From Streptomyces lincolnensis (GTDB lineage: Bacteria > Actinomycetota > Actinomycetes > Streptomycetales > Streptomycetaceae), in contig NZ_CP016438.1 in NCBI RefSeq assembly GCF_001685355.1, positions 7,564,001 through 7,628,000 on the forward strand: a stretch of DNA of 64,000 bases, in the 5' to 3' direction. Position numbers and translations under genes: made by a program. The notes beneath the pieces were generated by a model, which was not told the DNA's origin, ran no database searches, and saw only the letters and a program-made list of their open reading frames with translations. Below are positions 29,073-36,703 of this stretch, piece after piece. Position 1 is the first letter of the stretch. Each line of letters begins with the position of its first letter.

Positions 29073-30576
29073 GGTCGGTGTTGGAGGTCGACCTGGCCAG
29101 GCTGCGCAGACCGTCCAGCGTGTTGCGCCACTGGCCGGTCGTGGCCATGTGGGTCACCAGCGGCTTCGCCATCTCGCGGCGCAGGAAGAACGCGCGGTAG
29201 GCGGCCTGGGCGCGGCGCTGGGCATCGGGCACCAGATAGCCGATCCGCGCGTCGAACTCGCCCCGCACGAACCGGTCCCAGTAGTCGGCGGGTATCTGCC
29301 CGGCGGCCACCGACTCGGTGTGCAGCGGGGTGCCCGGCAGCGGGGTCGCGGTGTAGAAGCTCGCGTAGTCCAGCGGGATGCGGCAGGCGAGGTCGACGGT
29401 GGCGCGGTACTGCTCGCGGGTCTCGCCGAGCCAGCCGACGATGAAGTAGCCGAACCCCTTGATGCCCGCCTCGTGCGCGGAGGTGACGGCCCGTTCGATC
29501 TTCTCGATGTCGCTCTCCTTGCGCATCCGTTTGAGGATCTCCGGATCGCCGTGCTCGATGCCGAACCGCAGCCGCACGCAGCCGGCGCCGGCCATCGCCT
29601 TCAGCAGCGGCTCCGGCACCAGGTCCACCCGGGTGGGCGCCTCCCAGCGCACCTTCAGGCCCTGTTCGCCGATGAGCGCGCAGATCTCCCGGACCCGGCC
29701 GCGGTGCAGGGTGAAGACATCGTCGTAGAACATGATCTCCTTCACCCCGAACCGTTTCTTCAGTTCCGTCATCTCACCGACGACGTCCTCGGGGCTGCGG
29801 TACATCGACTTCTTGTCGACGGCCTGCTTGAAGCAGAAGCTGCATTTGAAGGGGCAGCCGCGGCTGGAGATCATCGTGGCGAACGGCCGCGGGGCCATGA
29901 TCGAGTAGTAGCTGTTCATCGGCAGGCCGTCCCGGGAGGGCCAGCCGACCTCCTCCAGGTTCACCATCGGGGCGGCCCCGCCGTCGTGCTCGCGGGTCAC
30001 CAGTCCCCGGATGCCCTCGGGTTTCTCGCCCTGCTCCAGCGCCTCGGCCAGCTCCGGCATGATCGTGATGCCCTCGCCGACCCCGACGTAGTCGATGCAC
30101 TCGTGGAAGAGGTTCTCGTGTGCGTAGACCTCGGCGTGCGGTCCGCCGAGGATGACCTTGGCGCCGGTGCTCTTGGCCGCCTGGCAGGCCTCGACCGCGC
30201 CGGGCAGACCGGGCGTGGTGGTGCTGACGCCCACCAGGTCGGGGGCGAAGTCGGCGAGGAGCTTGCGCAGGCCCTCGCTGTCGAGCCCGAGGGCGGGGGT
30301 GTCGACCTGGATGACGTTGTGGAAACCGGCCGACTTCAGCGCGGTGTGGATGTAGCCGAGCCCGAGGTGCGGCAGTACGCCGGCCCGCTTCTGGATCTGG
30401 GTGATCTGGCGGGTGTTGAGGCACAGGTCGTGGTGGCGGACCAGGGCGATGCGCAGGTTCCGCTTGCGCCAGCGCGGCAGCCGTGGGCGGTCCGCTGCCG
30501 GGGCGACGGCCGTCGAGCAGCCACCCGACGCGGCCCCCTCCGCACCGGTACTGATGACGGGCAGTGTCTTCCGCAT
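29062..30576 (-). CDS. moeK5: MoeK5-like B12-dependent radical SAM C-methyltransferase
   Basis: 504 residues. The N-terminal ~40 to 190 form a cobalamin-binding domain (LVRHHDLCLN, VGVSTTTPGLPGAVEA, VILGGPHAEVYAHENLF, VGVGEGITIMPEL). The radical SAM core carries the cluster motif C241-x3-C245-x2-C248 in SRGCPFKCSFCF, followed by EIMFYDDVFTLHRGR and GCVRLRFGIEHGDPEIL. MoeK5 methylates C4 of the first sugar (unit F) in moenomycin, a methyl placed on an unactivated carbon. The ATG has AAGGAGGGG 5 nt upstream. A 99-nt repetitive leader separates it from moeH5, the largest gap inside this operon. Confidence 0.92.
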   Translation of the reverse strand: MRKTLPVISTGAEGAASGGCSTAVAPAADRPRLPRWRKRNLRIALVRHHDLCLNTRQITQIQKRAGVLPHLGLGYIHTALKSAGFHNVIQVDTPALGLDSEGLRKLLADFAPDLVGVSTTTPGLPGAVEACQAAKSTGAKVILGGPHAEVYAHENLFHECIDYVGVGEGITIMPELAEALEQGEKPEGIRGLVTREHDGGAAPMVNLEEVGWPSRDGLPMNSYYSIMAPRPFATMISSRGCPFKCSFCFKQAVDKKSMYRSPEDVVGEMTELKKRFGVKEIMFYDDVFTLHRGRVREICALIGEQGLKVRWEAPTRVDLVPEPLLKAMAGAGCVRLRFGIEHGDPEILKRMRKESDIEKIERAVTSAHEAGIKGFGYFIVGWLGETREQYRATVDLACRIPLDYASFYTATPLPGTPLHTESVAAGQIPADYWDRFVRGEFDARIGYLVPDAQRRAQAAYRAFFLRREMAKPLVTHMATTGQWRNTLDGLRSLARSTSNTDRDF

Positions 30577-30599
30577 GATGTCCCCTCCTTCTGGGGTCG

Positions 30600-30657
30600 T
30601 GCGGGTGGTGGTGGTCGTGCCGGTGGTGGCGCTGTACGGGTGGTGGTCGTCGGGTGG
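30600..30657 (-). repeat. imperfect GGTGGT-type tandem repeats between moeH5 and moeK5
   Basis: On the plus strand GGGTGGTGG-like units recur about four times (near 30601, 30620, 30638 and 30653). On the transcript they read as unstructured CCACCAC repeats. No hairpin or gene is visible. It may be a low-complexity expansion, or a Rho-type unstructured segment tuning expression between the two halves of the operon. Confidence 0.35.
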
Positions 30658-30675
30658 TGCCGTTGTCGCGCGGTC

Positions 30676-32184
30676 TCAGGCGGCTCTGCCGGCCGCGAGG
30701 GACTCCAGTTGGAGCAGGTAGAGGGCGAGCGGCTGGAGCCGGCTGACGCGTTGCGGTGCGCCCGGGCCGCGGCCGGCGGCCAGGAGCCGTGGCAGGGTCC
30801 GGTCGGGGCCGCGCCACCACGCGCGCTCGGCGAACGTCGCCTCGGCCAGCAGCCGCAGCAGATACGCCAGCCGGTGCCCGACCAGCGCGGCGCCGTGGCG
30901 CTGCGGTACGGCCGAGGCGAAGCCCAGCGCGGCGTGCTCCGGGAAGGCCCGGTGCAGCGCCTGGTCGTGGAAGGTGCCGTCGATCAGGAACCGCCGCGGC
31001 ACCGAGGCGAGATGGTCGACGAGGGCGTGGTCGAGGTAGGGGGTGTGGATCACCGCGCGGCCGTCGCCGAGCGCGAAGGGGGCCAGAGCGATGGACCGCC
31101 GGGTGCGGTTGTGGAAGAAGAACGAGCCGAGCGGGAGCGGGGCCTCGGCGTGCCGGGCCAGTTCGCGCACCAGCCGGTCGCGGGCGCGTTCCCGGCTCCA
31201 CAGGCCGCGGGTCCGTGGACCGAGGAGGTGCTCGACGTGTGCTCCGGTGCGGCCGGCGGCCAGCAGCCGGTCGGCGAGGGAGGGCAGGTCTGTCACGTCG
31301 TACGGGTTCGCGCGGATCAGTCCGATGCTCGGGTTCTGGGCCAGCTCGCCGCCGCCGAGCCCGTCGTACCACAGGCCGCCGCGGCGGCGCAGGAAGGCCA
31401 GCAGGGGCAGGATCCAGGCGCCGTCCAACGTGCCCATGCCCTGGGCCGCGTTGGCGAAGCGCTCCGCCCGCAGCTGCGAGCGCGGCGGGGCCACGATGCG
31501 GTGCGGCACACCGACGCGTGCGGCGAGCACGGCGGCCACCCGGGCGTCGGCCCCCGGGTCCGGCGGGAACTTCGCGCCGCTGACGCAGAGCCGCGGCGGG
31601 GCCCCCTGGCGGCACAGCTCCAGCAGGATGTGCCGGGAGTCCCGGCCGCCGCTCAGCGGAAGGTCGTACGGCTGCTCGGGCAGTCGGCGGGCCACGGCGG
31701 CGCGGAAGAGGTCGACGAAGCCGTCGACGGCCTGCTCCCTGGTGAGGTCGGCCGGGCGCGGTACGGGGGATGCCGCGGAGCTGAGGTTCAACGCGCCGCG
31801 GGTCCAGGTCAGGGTGGCGGCGGGAGGCAGCGCGCGGATCTCCGCGAAGGCGGTGTCCTCGCCCAGGAAGAAGCCCAGCCGCAGGAAGACGGCGAGCGCG
31901 TCGTGGTCGAGGTCGGCGCGCTCGCCGGGTGCCAGCAGGGCGAGCGGGTCGGGGGAGAGGGCCAGCGAGCCGGCGCCGGCGCGGTAGTACAGCGGGTGCA
32001 TGCCGTACCGGTCGTTGCGGGCCAGCAGGCGGTCGCCGTCCCACTCCCAGGCGGCGAAGATCCCCTCGGACGGCGGGCCGTCGGCCAGCGGGTCGCCCCC
32101 GAGGGCATGGCCGAGCCGCGCCTCCTTGTCGCCCTCGGCACGGACCCCGTCGGGCGTGGCGAGGAGCCGGACGCGGGGCTTCAC
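30676..32184 (-). CDS. moeH5: MoeH5-like asparagine-synthetase-type amidotransferase lacking the N-terminal Cys
   Basis: A 502-residue asparagine-synthetase-like protein. The synthetase PP-loop LSGGRDSRHILLEL and downstream VIHTPYLDHALVDHLASVPRRFLIDG are present. The N-terminal glutaminase domain is recognisable (FAAWEWDGDRLLARNDRYGMHPLYY), but the protein begins MKPRVRLL and has no Cys at position 2, so it cannot hydrolyse glutamine in the normal way. The GTG at 32184 overlaps the moeGT1 stop (GTGA), fixing the start. In moenomycin, MoeH5 acts on the ring B carboxylate, giving its amide. Ammonia may come from another source. Confidence 0.85.
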   Translation of the reverse strand: MKPRVRLLATPDGVRAEGDKEARLGHALGGDPLADGPPSEGIFAAWEWDGDRLLARNDRYGMHPLYYRAGAGSLALSPDPLALLAPGERADLDHDALAVFLRLGFFLGEDTAFAEIRALPPAATLTWTRGALNLSSAASPVPRPADLTREQAVDGFVDLFRAAVARRLPEQPYDLPLSGGRDSRHILLELCRQGAPPRLCVSGAKFPPDPGADARVAAVLAARVGVPHRIVAPPRSQLRAERFANAAQGMGTLDGAWILPLLAFLRRRGGLWYDGLGGGELAQNPSIGLIRANPYDVTDLPSLADRLLAAGRTGAHVEHLLGPRTRGLWSRERARDRLVRELARHAEAPLPLGSFFFHNRTRRSIALAPFALGDGRAVIHTPYLDHALVDHLASVPRRFLIDGTFHDQALHRAFPEHAALGFASAVPQRHGAALVGHRLAYLLRLLAEATFAERAWWRGPDRTLPRLLAAGRGPGAPQRVSRLQPLALYLLQLESLAAGRAA

Positions 32185-33389
32185 CGGGAATCCAGCAGAG
32201 GGCGCACGGCGTCCCCGATCCGGCGGGCCACGGCCTCCTGGTCGAGCACGGACTCGGCGAAGCCGATCGCGGCCTTCTTGTGCACCTCGATCGCCGAGGG
32301 CCGGGCCAGCCAGTCGTCGACGGTGCGGAAGAGGTCCTCGGGCGCGGCGCAGGCCCGGCCCAGGTTGTGCTCGTGGATCAGCCCCGGCACCCACTGTTCC
32401 ATCGGCAGGCCCGACTCCAGCATCAGCACGGGAATCCCGAAGTAGGCCGCCTCCAACGTGGTGTTGGGCCCGGCCTTGGAGACGAGCAGCCCGTACGGCG
32501 AGCGGGAGGCGCGGTCGATGTAGTCGAAGTACTGGGCCTGGGTGAGCCGGCTGTGGAACCGCCAGTGCGCGAGCCGCTCGGCGCCGGCGGCGGCGCGCCG
32601 GGCCAGTTCGGGGTCGTCGTAGCCGACGAACACCAGGTCGGTGTCCGGGTGGCGGGCGGCGATGTGGTGGACCAGCTCCAGATAGACGTCGCCGCCCCGG
32701 TTGCAGAACACGATCAGGCGGGGGCGGCCGGAGTCGGTGTCCCCGCCCCAGGGCCCGGCCGCCGGGGCGGCGGACTCGTCGGTCATGAAGTCGCGCAGGT
32801 CGTGCTGGGCGACGAGTGGGCCCACCACGCGCACCCGGTCCGGGTCGGCGCCGATGCCCACCAGCCGCTCCTTGGCCGCGGCGAACCCCACCAGCGTCAG
32901 GTCGGGATGCGGGCTGCGGTGCAGCGGCAGCTGGAGCAGCCCCGGGTTGGTGACATGGCTGACCACCCGGGTGGACAGTCCCGCGAGGCGTACGGCGGCC
33001 ACGCACAGCCGTGCCACGAAGCCCTTGGTACCGACCACCACGTCCGGCGCGGCCTCGCGCAAGTGGGCGACGAGCGGGGCGAGTTCGGCGGTCTGGGTGG
33101 GCGTGGGGTCGGTCTCGAAGCCGGTGGGGAAACGTTCCTGGAGACGGGCCATCAGGCCCATGTACCGCTCGGTGCGGACGGCCGCGGTCGGGCTCTCCAA
33201 GGAGATCGTGCGGATCTCGGCCCCCGCCTCGCCGAGCCAGGGCAGGATCGGCTCGGCCTCCAGCAGGGCCACGTCCGCGTCGACGGCGCCGCGCAGCACC
33301 CGGGAGAACCGGGTGGCGGCGAGATAGTTGCCGAACTCCCCCCAGGTCCGGGGGGAGAGCACCTGGATGCGGGGCAGGTCAGGGCGCAC
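32181..33389 (-). CDS. moeGT1: MoeGT1-like GT-B glycosyltransferase
   Basis: A 402-residue GT-B enzyme related to MurG/UGT-like families, unlike the GT-A enzymes elsewhere in the cluster. Visible are VLSPRTWGEFGNYLAATRFSR, PDVVVGTKGFVARLCVA, VVSHVTNPGLLQLPLH, RLIVFCNRGGDVYLELV and the nucleotide-binding VSKAGPNTTLEAAYFGIPVLML. By position between moeF5 and moeH5 it corresponds to MoeGT1, which transfers galacturonic acid from its UDP form to farnesyl-phosphoglycerate. It starts at a GTG overlapping the moeF5 end by 11 nt. Confidence 0.87.
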   Translation of the reverse strand: MRPDLPRIQVLSPRTWGEFGNYLAATRFSRVLRGAVDADVALLEAEPILPWLGEAGAEIRTISLESPTAAVRTERYMGLMARLQERFPTGFETDPTPTQTAELAPLVAHLREAAPDVVVGTKGFVARLCVAAVRLAGLSTRVVSHVTNPGLLQLPLHRSPHPDLTLVGFAAAKERLVGIGADPDRVRVVGPLVAQHDLRDFMTDESAAPAAGPWGGDTDSGRPRLIVFCNRGGDVYLELVHHIAARHPDTDLVFVGYDDPELARRAAAGAERLAHWRFHSRLTQAQYFDYIDRASRSPYGLLVSKAGPNTTLEAAYFGIPVLMLESGLPMEQWVPGLIHEHNLGRACAAPEDLFRTVDDWLARPSAIEVHKKAAIGFAESVLDQEAVARRIGDAVRPLLDSR

Positions 33390-35331
33390 GGTGGGGCTCC
33401 TCGGTCAGGTCGAGGCAGTCGGGGGACGGGGAGTGCACGGGCAGCGCCTGCGACCACAGCTGGTAGGTCAGCAGCGCCCACAGCTTGCGTGAGGTGTCGC
33501 GCCGGCCGCTGAGATGGTCGTCGGCCAGCACCCGCACGGCACCGGCGTCGAACAGCCCGCCCCGGTCCAGCGCGGACGCCGAGAGCGTGTCCAGCAGCAG
33601 CGGCCGCAGCTCTTCGCGGAGCAGGGCCGCCAGCGGGGCGCGGAAGCCGAGCTTGGTGCGCCGCACGATGTCCCCGGGCAGCCAGTCGGCGGCCACCCGG
33701 CGCAGCAGGTACTTGCCGGTGAAGCGGCGCAGCTTCAGCGAGACGGGCAGCGCGTTGCCGTACTCGACCAGGTCCAGGTCGAGGAAGGGCGAGCGCAGTT
33801 CGAGGGCGCTGCGCATCCCGCCGCGGTCGGTCTTGGTGAGGATCACGTCCCGCAGGAAGTGGGCCACGACGGCGAGCTGGCTGCGCTGGACGCCGGTCAG
33901 GTGCGGCTGGCCGTCCAGGAGCCGGGAGACCTCGGCGAAGGGGTCGTGCCCGGCCAGGGCCGCGCGGGCCTCCGGCCGCAGCAGACCCGGCAGTTCGGCC
34001 GGGCCGAAAGGAGCCGTCGACAGATAGAACCGGTGCTCGGGCGCGGCCCGCAGCCCACGGGCCAGCAGCCCGAGGGCAGCGGCGGCGGGCAGGTTCCCGG
34101 AGCGCGCGGGCAGCCGGCGCACCAGGGTCCGCACCAGCGCCTCCAGCCGGGGCGCCGGCATCAGCCGCAGCAGGATCTCGATCGCCCGCTCGGCCTGGAA
34201 GTACCGGTAGCCCAGCAGGAGTTCGTCGGCGCCGTCCCCGGTGAGCACTCCGCGCACATGCGAGCGCGCCGCCCGGCAGACGATCCGGGTGGGCAGCAGG
34301 GAGGGGTCGGCGAGCGGTTCGTCGGCACGGGCGTACTCGGACTCCACCACCTCGGCGAGATCACGGCCGCCGATGCGGACCACGTGGTGCTCGGTGCCCA
34401 GATGCCGGGCGACCGCGCGGGCATGCGCGCTCTCGTCGAAGTCGTGCGCCTCGAAGCCCGCGCTGAACGTCGGCACGGGCCGGTGCGGGGAGAGCTGCTG
34501 GGCGACGGCGGCCACCGCGCTGGAGTCGAGCCCGCCGCTCAGCAGCACGCCGAGCCGGCGGTCGGTGCTGGTGACCCGGCGGGCGACCGCGGCCCGGAAC
34601 AGCTCCTCGAAGCGCGCGGCGGCCTCCCGCCGGCCCGGCGGCCGCCCCTCGGCGGTCAGTCTCGGCCGCCAGTACTCCACTTCGCGCAGCCGGCCCCCGG
34701 AGTACTCCAGACAGCTGCCGGGGCGGACCTTGCGCACATCGGCCACGGCGGAGTCGGGCGCGCAGAACGCCTGGAGCGTCAGATAGCCGGCCAGCGCGCG
34801 CACGTCCGGGGTGGCGCGGACGTCGGGATGGCGCAGCAGCGCGGTGAGTTCGGAGGCGAAGGCGATCCCGCCGGGGACGCGGGCGTAGTAGAGCGGCTTC
34901 TTGCCCATCGGGTCGCGCACCAGCACGGTCGTCGCGGTGCGCGCGTCGTGCAGCACGAAGGCGTACATGCCGCGTACCCGCTCCAGCACCTTCATGCCGT
35001 GCCGCTCGTACAGCTCGACCAGCACCTCGGTGTCGCTGGCCGTGCGCAACCGGGCGCCCGTGGCGCGCAGTTCGCGGCGCAGCTCCTCGTGGTTGTAGAT
35101 CTCGCCGTTGAGGACGAGCGCCGTGGCACCGCTCGCGGAGACGAACGGCTGGCGCCCCCCGTCCGGGTCGACGAAGGTCAGGGCGCAGTGCGCGAAGGTC
35201 ATGCCCCGGTGGTGGCACCAGCTGCTGCCGTCGGGACCGCGGTGCGCCACCGCGGCCAGCATCCGCTCGGCCGTGGCACGGGAGGCGTCCGAGCCCGCGC
35301 CGGTGTCGCTGAATCCCACGAAGCCGCACAT
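33379..35331 (-). CDS. moeF5: MoeF5-like asparagine-synthetase-type amidotransferase
   Basis: A 650-residue complete class II glutamine amidotransferase/AsnB-type protein. It begins MCGFVGFSD, so the catalytic Cys2 is present. HRGPDGSSWCHHRGM and LVLNGEIYNHEELRREL follow, then the ATP-binding LSGGLDSSAVAAVAQQL and GDGADELLLGYRYFQAER, and KTDRGGMRSALELRSPFLD. In moenomycin, MoeF5 converts the carboxylate of unit F to a carboxamide. It lies 4 nt downstream of moeE5 and runs into moeGT1, so it is tightly coupled in the operon. It differs from MoeH5 in having an intact glutaminase site. Confidence 0.92.
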   Translation of the reverse strand: MCGFVGFSDTGAGSDASRATAERMLAAVAHRGPDGSSWCHHRGMTFAHCALTFVDPDGGRQPFVSASGATALVLNGEIYNHEELRRELRATGARLRTASDTEVLVELYERHGMKVLERVRGMYAFVLHDARTATTVLVRDPMGKKPLYYARVPGGIAFASELTALLRHPDVRATPDVRALAGYLTLQAFCAPDSAVADVRKVRPGSCLEYSGGRLREVEYWRPRLTAEGRPPGRREAAARFEELFRAAVARRVTSTDRRLGVLLSGGLDSSAVAAVAQQLSPHRPVPTFSAGFEAHDFDESAHARAVARHLGTEHHVVRIGGRDLAEVVESEYARADEPLADPSLLPTRIVCRAARSHVRGVLTGDGADELLLGYRYFQAERAIEILLRLMPAPRLEALVRTLVRRLPARSGNLPAAAALGLLARGLRAAPEHRFYLSTAPFGPAELPGLLRPEARAALAGHDPFAEVSRLLDGQPHLTGVQRSQLAVVAHFLRDVILTKTDRGGMRSALELRSPFLDLDLVEYGNALPVSLKLRRFTGKYLLRRVAADWLPGDIVRRTKLGFRAPLAALLREELRPLLLDTLSASALDRGGLFDAGAVRVLADDHLSGRRDTSRKLWALLTYQLWSQALPVHSPSPDCLDLTEEPHRAP

Positions 35332-35335
35332 CCGG

Positions 35336-36358
35336 CTACGACCGGTGGGTGGGTGCCATCCCGGCCGACGAGGCGGTCCCCTGCGCTGGAGCCTGGGAGA
35401 GCACCTGGCGCGCCCACTCGATCTGGGTGGCCAGCCCGGCGCGCAGTTCCGTGCGCGCGGTGAAGCCGAGCCGCCGGCGCGCCCGGCCGGTGTCGGCGGT
35501 GGTGGCCCGTACGTCGCCGATACGGGCGGGCCCGTAGCGGGCGTTCGGCGTCAGGCCGGTCAACTCCCCGGTCAGAGCCAGGATCTCGTTGGCCGACACG
35601 GCGTGTCCGGTCCCGATGTTCAGCACGCTGCTGCCCTCGTCGAACCGCGTGGCGGCGAGCCGCAGCGCGTGCACGATGTCCGAGACATGGACGAAGTCAC
35701 GGATCTGGGTGCCGTCCCCGTACACCTCGATGGGAGTGTTCTCCAGGGTGGCGCGGATGACCCGGCCGATGAACATGTCCGGGCGCTGGCCGGGGCCGTA
35801 GACCGTGAAGAAGCGCAGGGCGCTCACCGACAGGGTGGCGTCCCGCCGGGCCGCGAAGGCCAGGGCGAGCCGTTCCGCGGCGAGTTTGGTGACGCCGTAC
35901 GGGGACAGCGGGCGGGGCACGTCGTCCTCGGACATCGTGCCCTCGGCACCGCCGTACACGCTCGACGAGGAGGCCATCACCACCTTGGGCACGCCGGAAC
36001 GGACGCAGGCGTCCATAAGTCGCTGGGTGGCCAGCACGTTGCAGTGCAGATACTCCGGGAATTGCGTCCAGGACGGACGGACACCGGGCAGTGCGGCCAA
36101 GTGGAAGACCGTGGAGGCATTTTCCAGACAGGCCGAAAGGTCCGCGGAGACGAGGTCGGCGTGGACGGCGTGCAGGGATCCGCGTTCGTCGGTCGGCGGG
36201 ATTTCGCGGTTGGCCCAGGAGGATTTTCGGTCGATACCGACGACGTTTGTCCCGGAGCGCCGCAACGCCTCGACGAGATGGGAGCCGATGAAACCCGCGG
36301 CACCGGTGACCACCGCTTTTCCTGTGCTGTCGGCCCCGTCGTTCGCGTCACCCGACAT
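35336..36358 (-). CDS. moeE5: MoeE5-like NDP-sugar 4-epimerase
   Basis: A 340-residue extended short-chain dehydrogenase: NAD site TGAAGFIGSHLVEAL, SSSSVYGG with the catalytic SPYGVTK (Tyr-x3-Lys), then RFFTVYGPGQRPDMF and YGDGTQIRDFVHVSD. The family is UDP-hexose/hexuronate epimerase. In the moe pathway this enzyme supplies UDP-galacturonic acid for MoeGT1. It is the first gene of the 36358-26212 operon, with AAGGGGG shortly before the ATG. Unlike what I recall for S. ghanaensis moeE5, I find no in-frame TTA codon. Confidence 0.9.
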   Translation of the reverse strand: MSGDANDGADSTGKAVVTGAAGFIGSHLVEALRRSGTNVVGIDRKSSWANREIPPTDERGSLHAVHADLVSADLSACLENASTVFHLAALPGVRPSWTQFPEYLHCNVLATQRLMDACVRSGVPKVVMASSSSVYGGAEGTMSEDDVPRPLSPYGVTKLAAERLALAFAARRDATLSVSALRFFTVYGPGQRPDMFIGRVIRATLENTPIEVYGDGTQIRDFVHVSDIVHALRLAATRFDEGSSVLNIGTGHAVSANEILALTGELTGLTPNARYGPARIGDVRATTADTGRARRRLGFTARTELRAGLATQIEWARQVLSQAPAQGTASSAGMAPTHRS

Positions 36359-36703
36359 TGCTCATCCCCCTTGGTCCGTGGATATCCGGTCGTTCAAGGC
36401 GGTGCTCTGTACTGGTGCAGTCCTCGGGCTTCGGTCGGCTGCGCACGAAGAACCGGCGGACCCGGAGGTACACGGATGCCGGAGAATGTGGCCGAGAATG
36501 ACTGGTGCGCAGCGACGGCGTGCAGGGCGAATTGCCCGGAAGACCCGTGGAGTCTAACAGCGCGATGAATCGGCAGCAACGGCATCCTGTCGCCCGCCCT
36601 TCTGGAAAAAAGCGGTGGCAGGTATTCCGCATACGTATGCGTCATTCCCAACGGCGGCCCGCCGACTTTATGCTGAGGCCTTCCGCCGCGGGGGAGGGAC
36701 GCG
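36359..36703. promoter_or_regulatory. 345-nt divergent promoter region between moeE5 and the ABC exporter
   Basis: No gene is seen. The AT-rich half nearer the exporter (36600-36680) contains a near-consensus AdpA word, TGGCAGGTAT (36616-36625, one mismatch to TGGCSNGWWY), and directly after it a 14-bp perfect palindrome. AdpA control of moeE5 has been reported for S. ghanaensis as far as I recall. The region must drive both the main sugar operon and the exporter operon. Confidence 0.5.
36628..36641. promoter_or_regulatory. 14-bp perfect palindrome, possible operator
   Basis: CGCATACGTATGCG is self-complementary over all 14 bases and lies 62 nt before the exporter start codon. A dimeric repressor or activator could bind it. 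The regulator is unknown, and none is encoded in the cluster. Confidence 0.5.
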
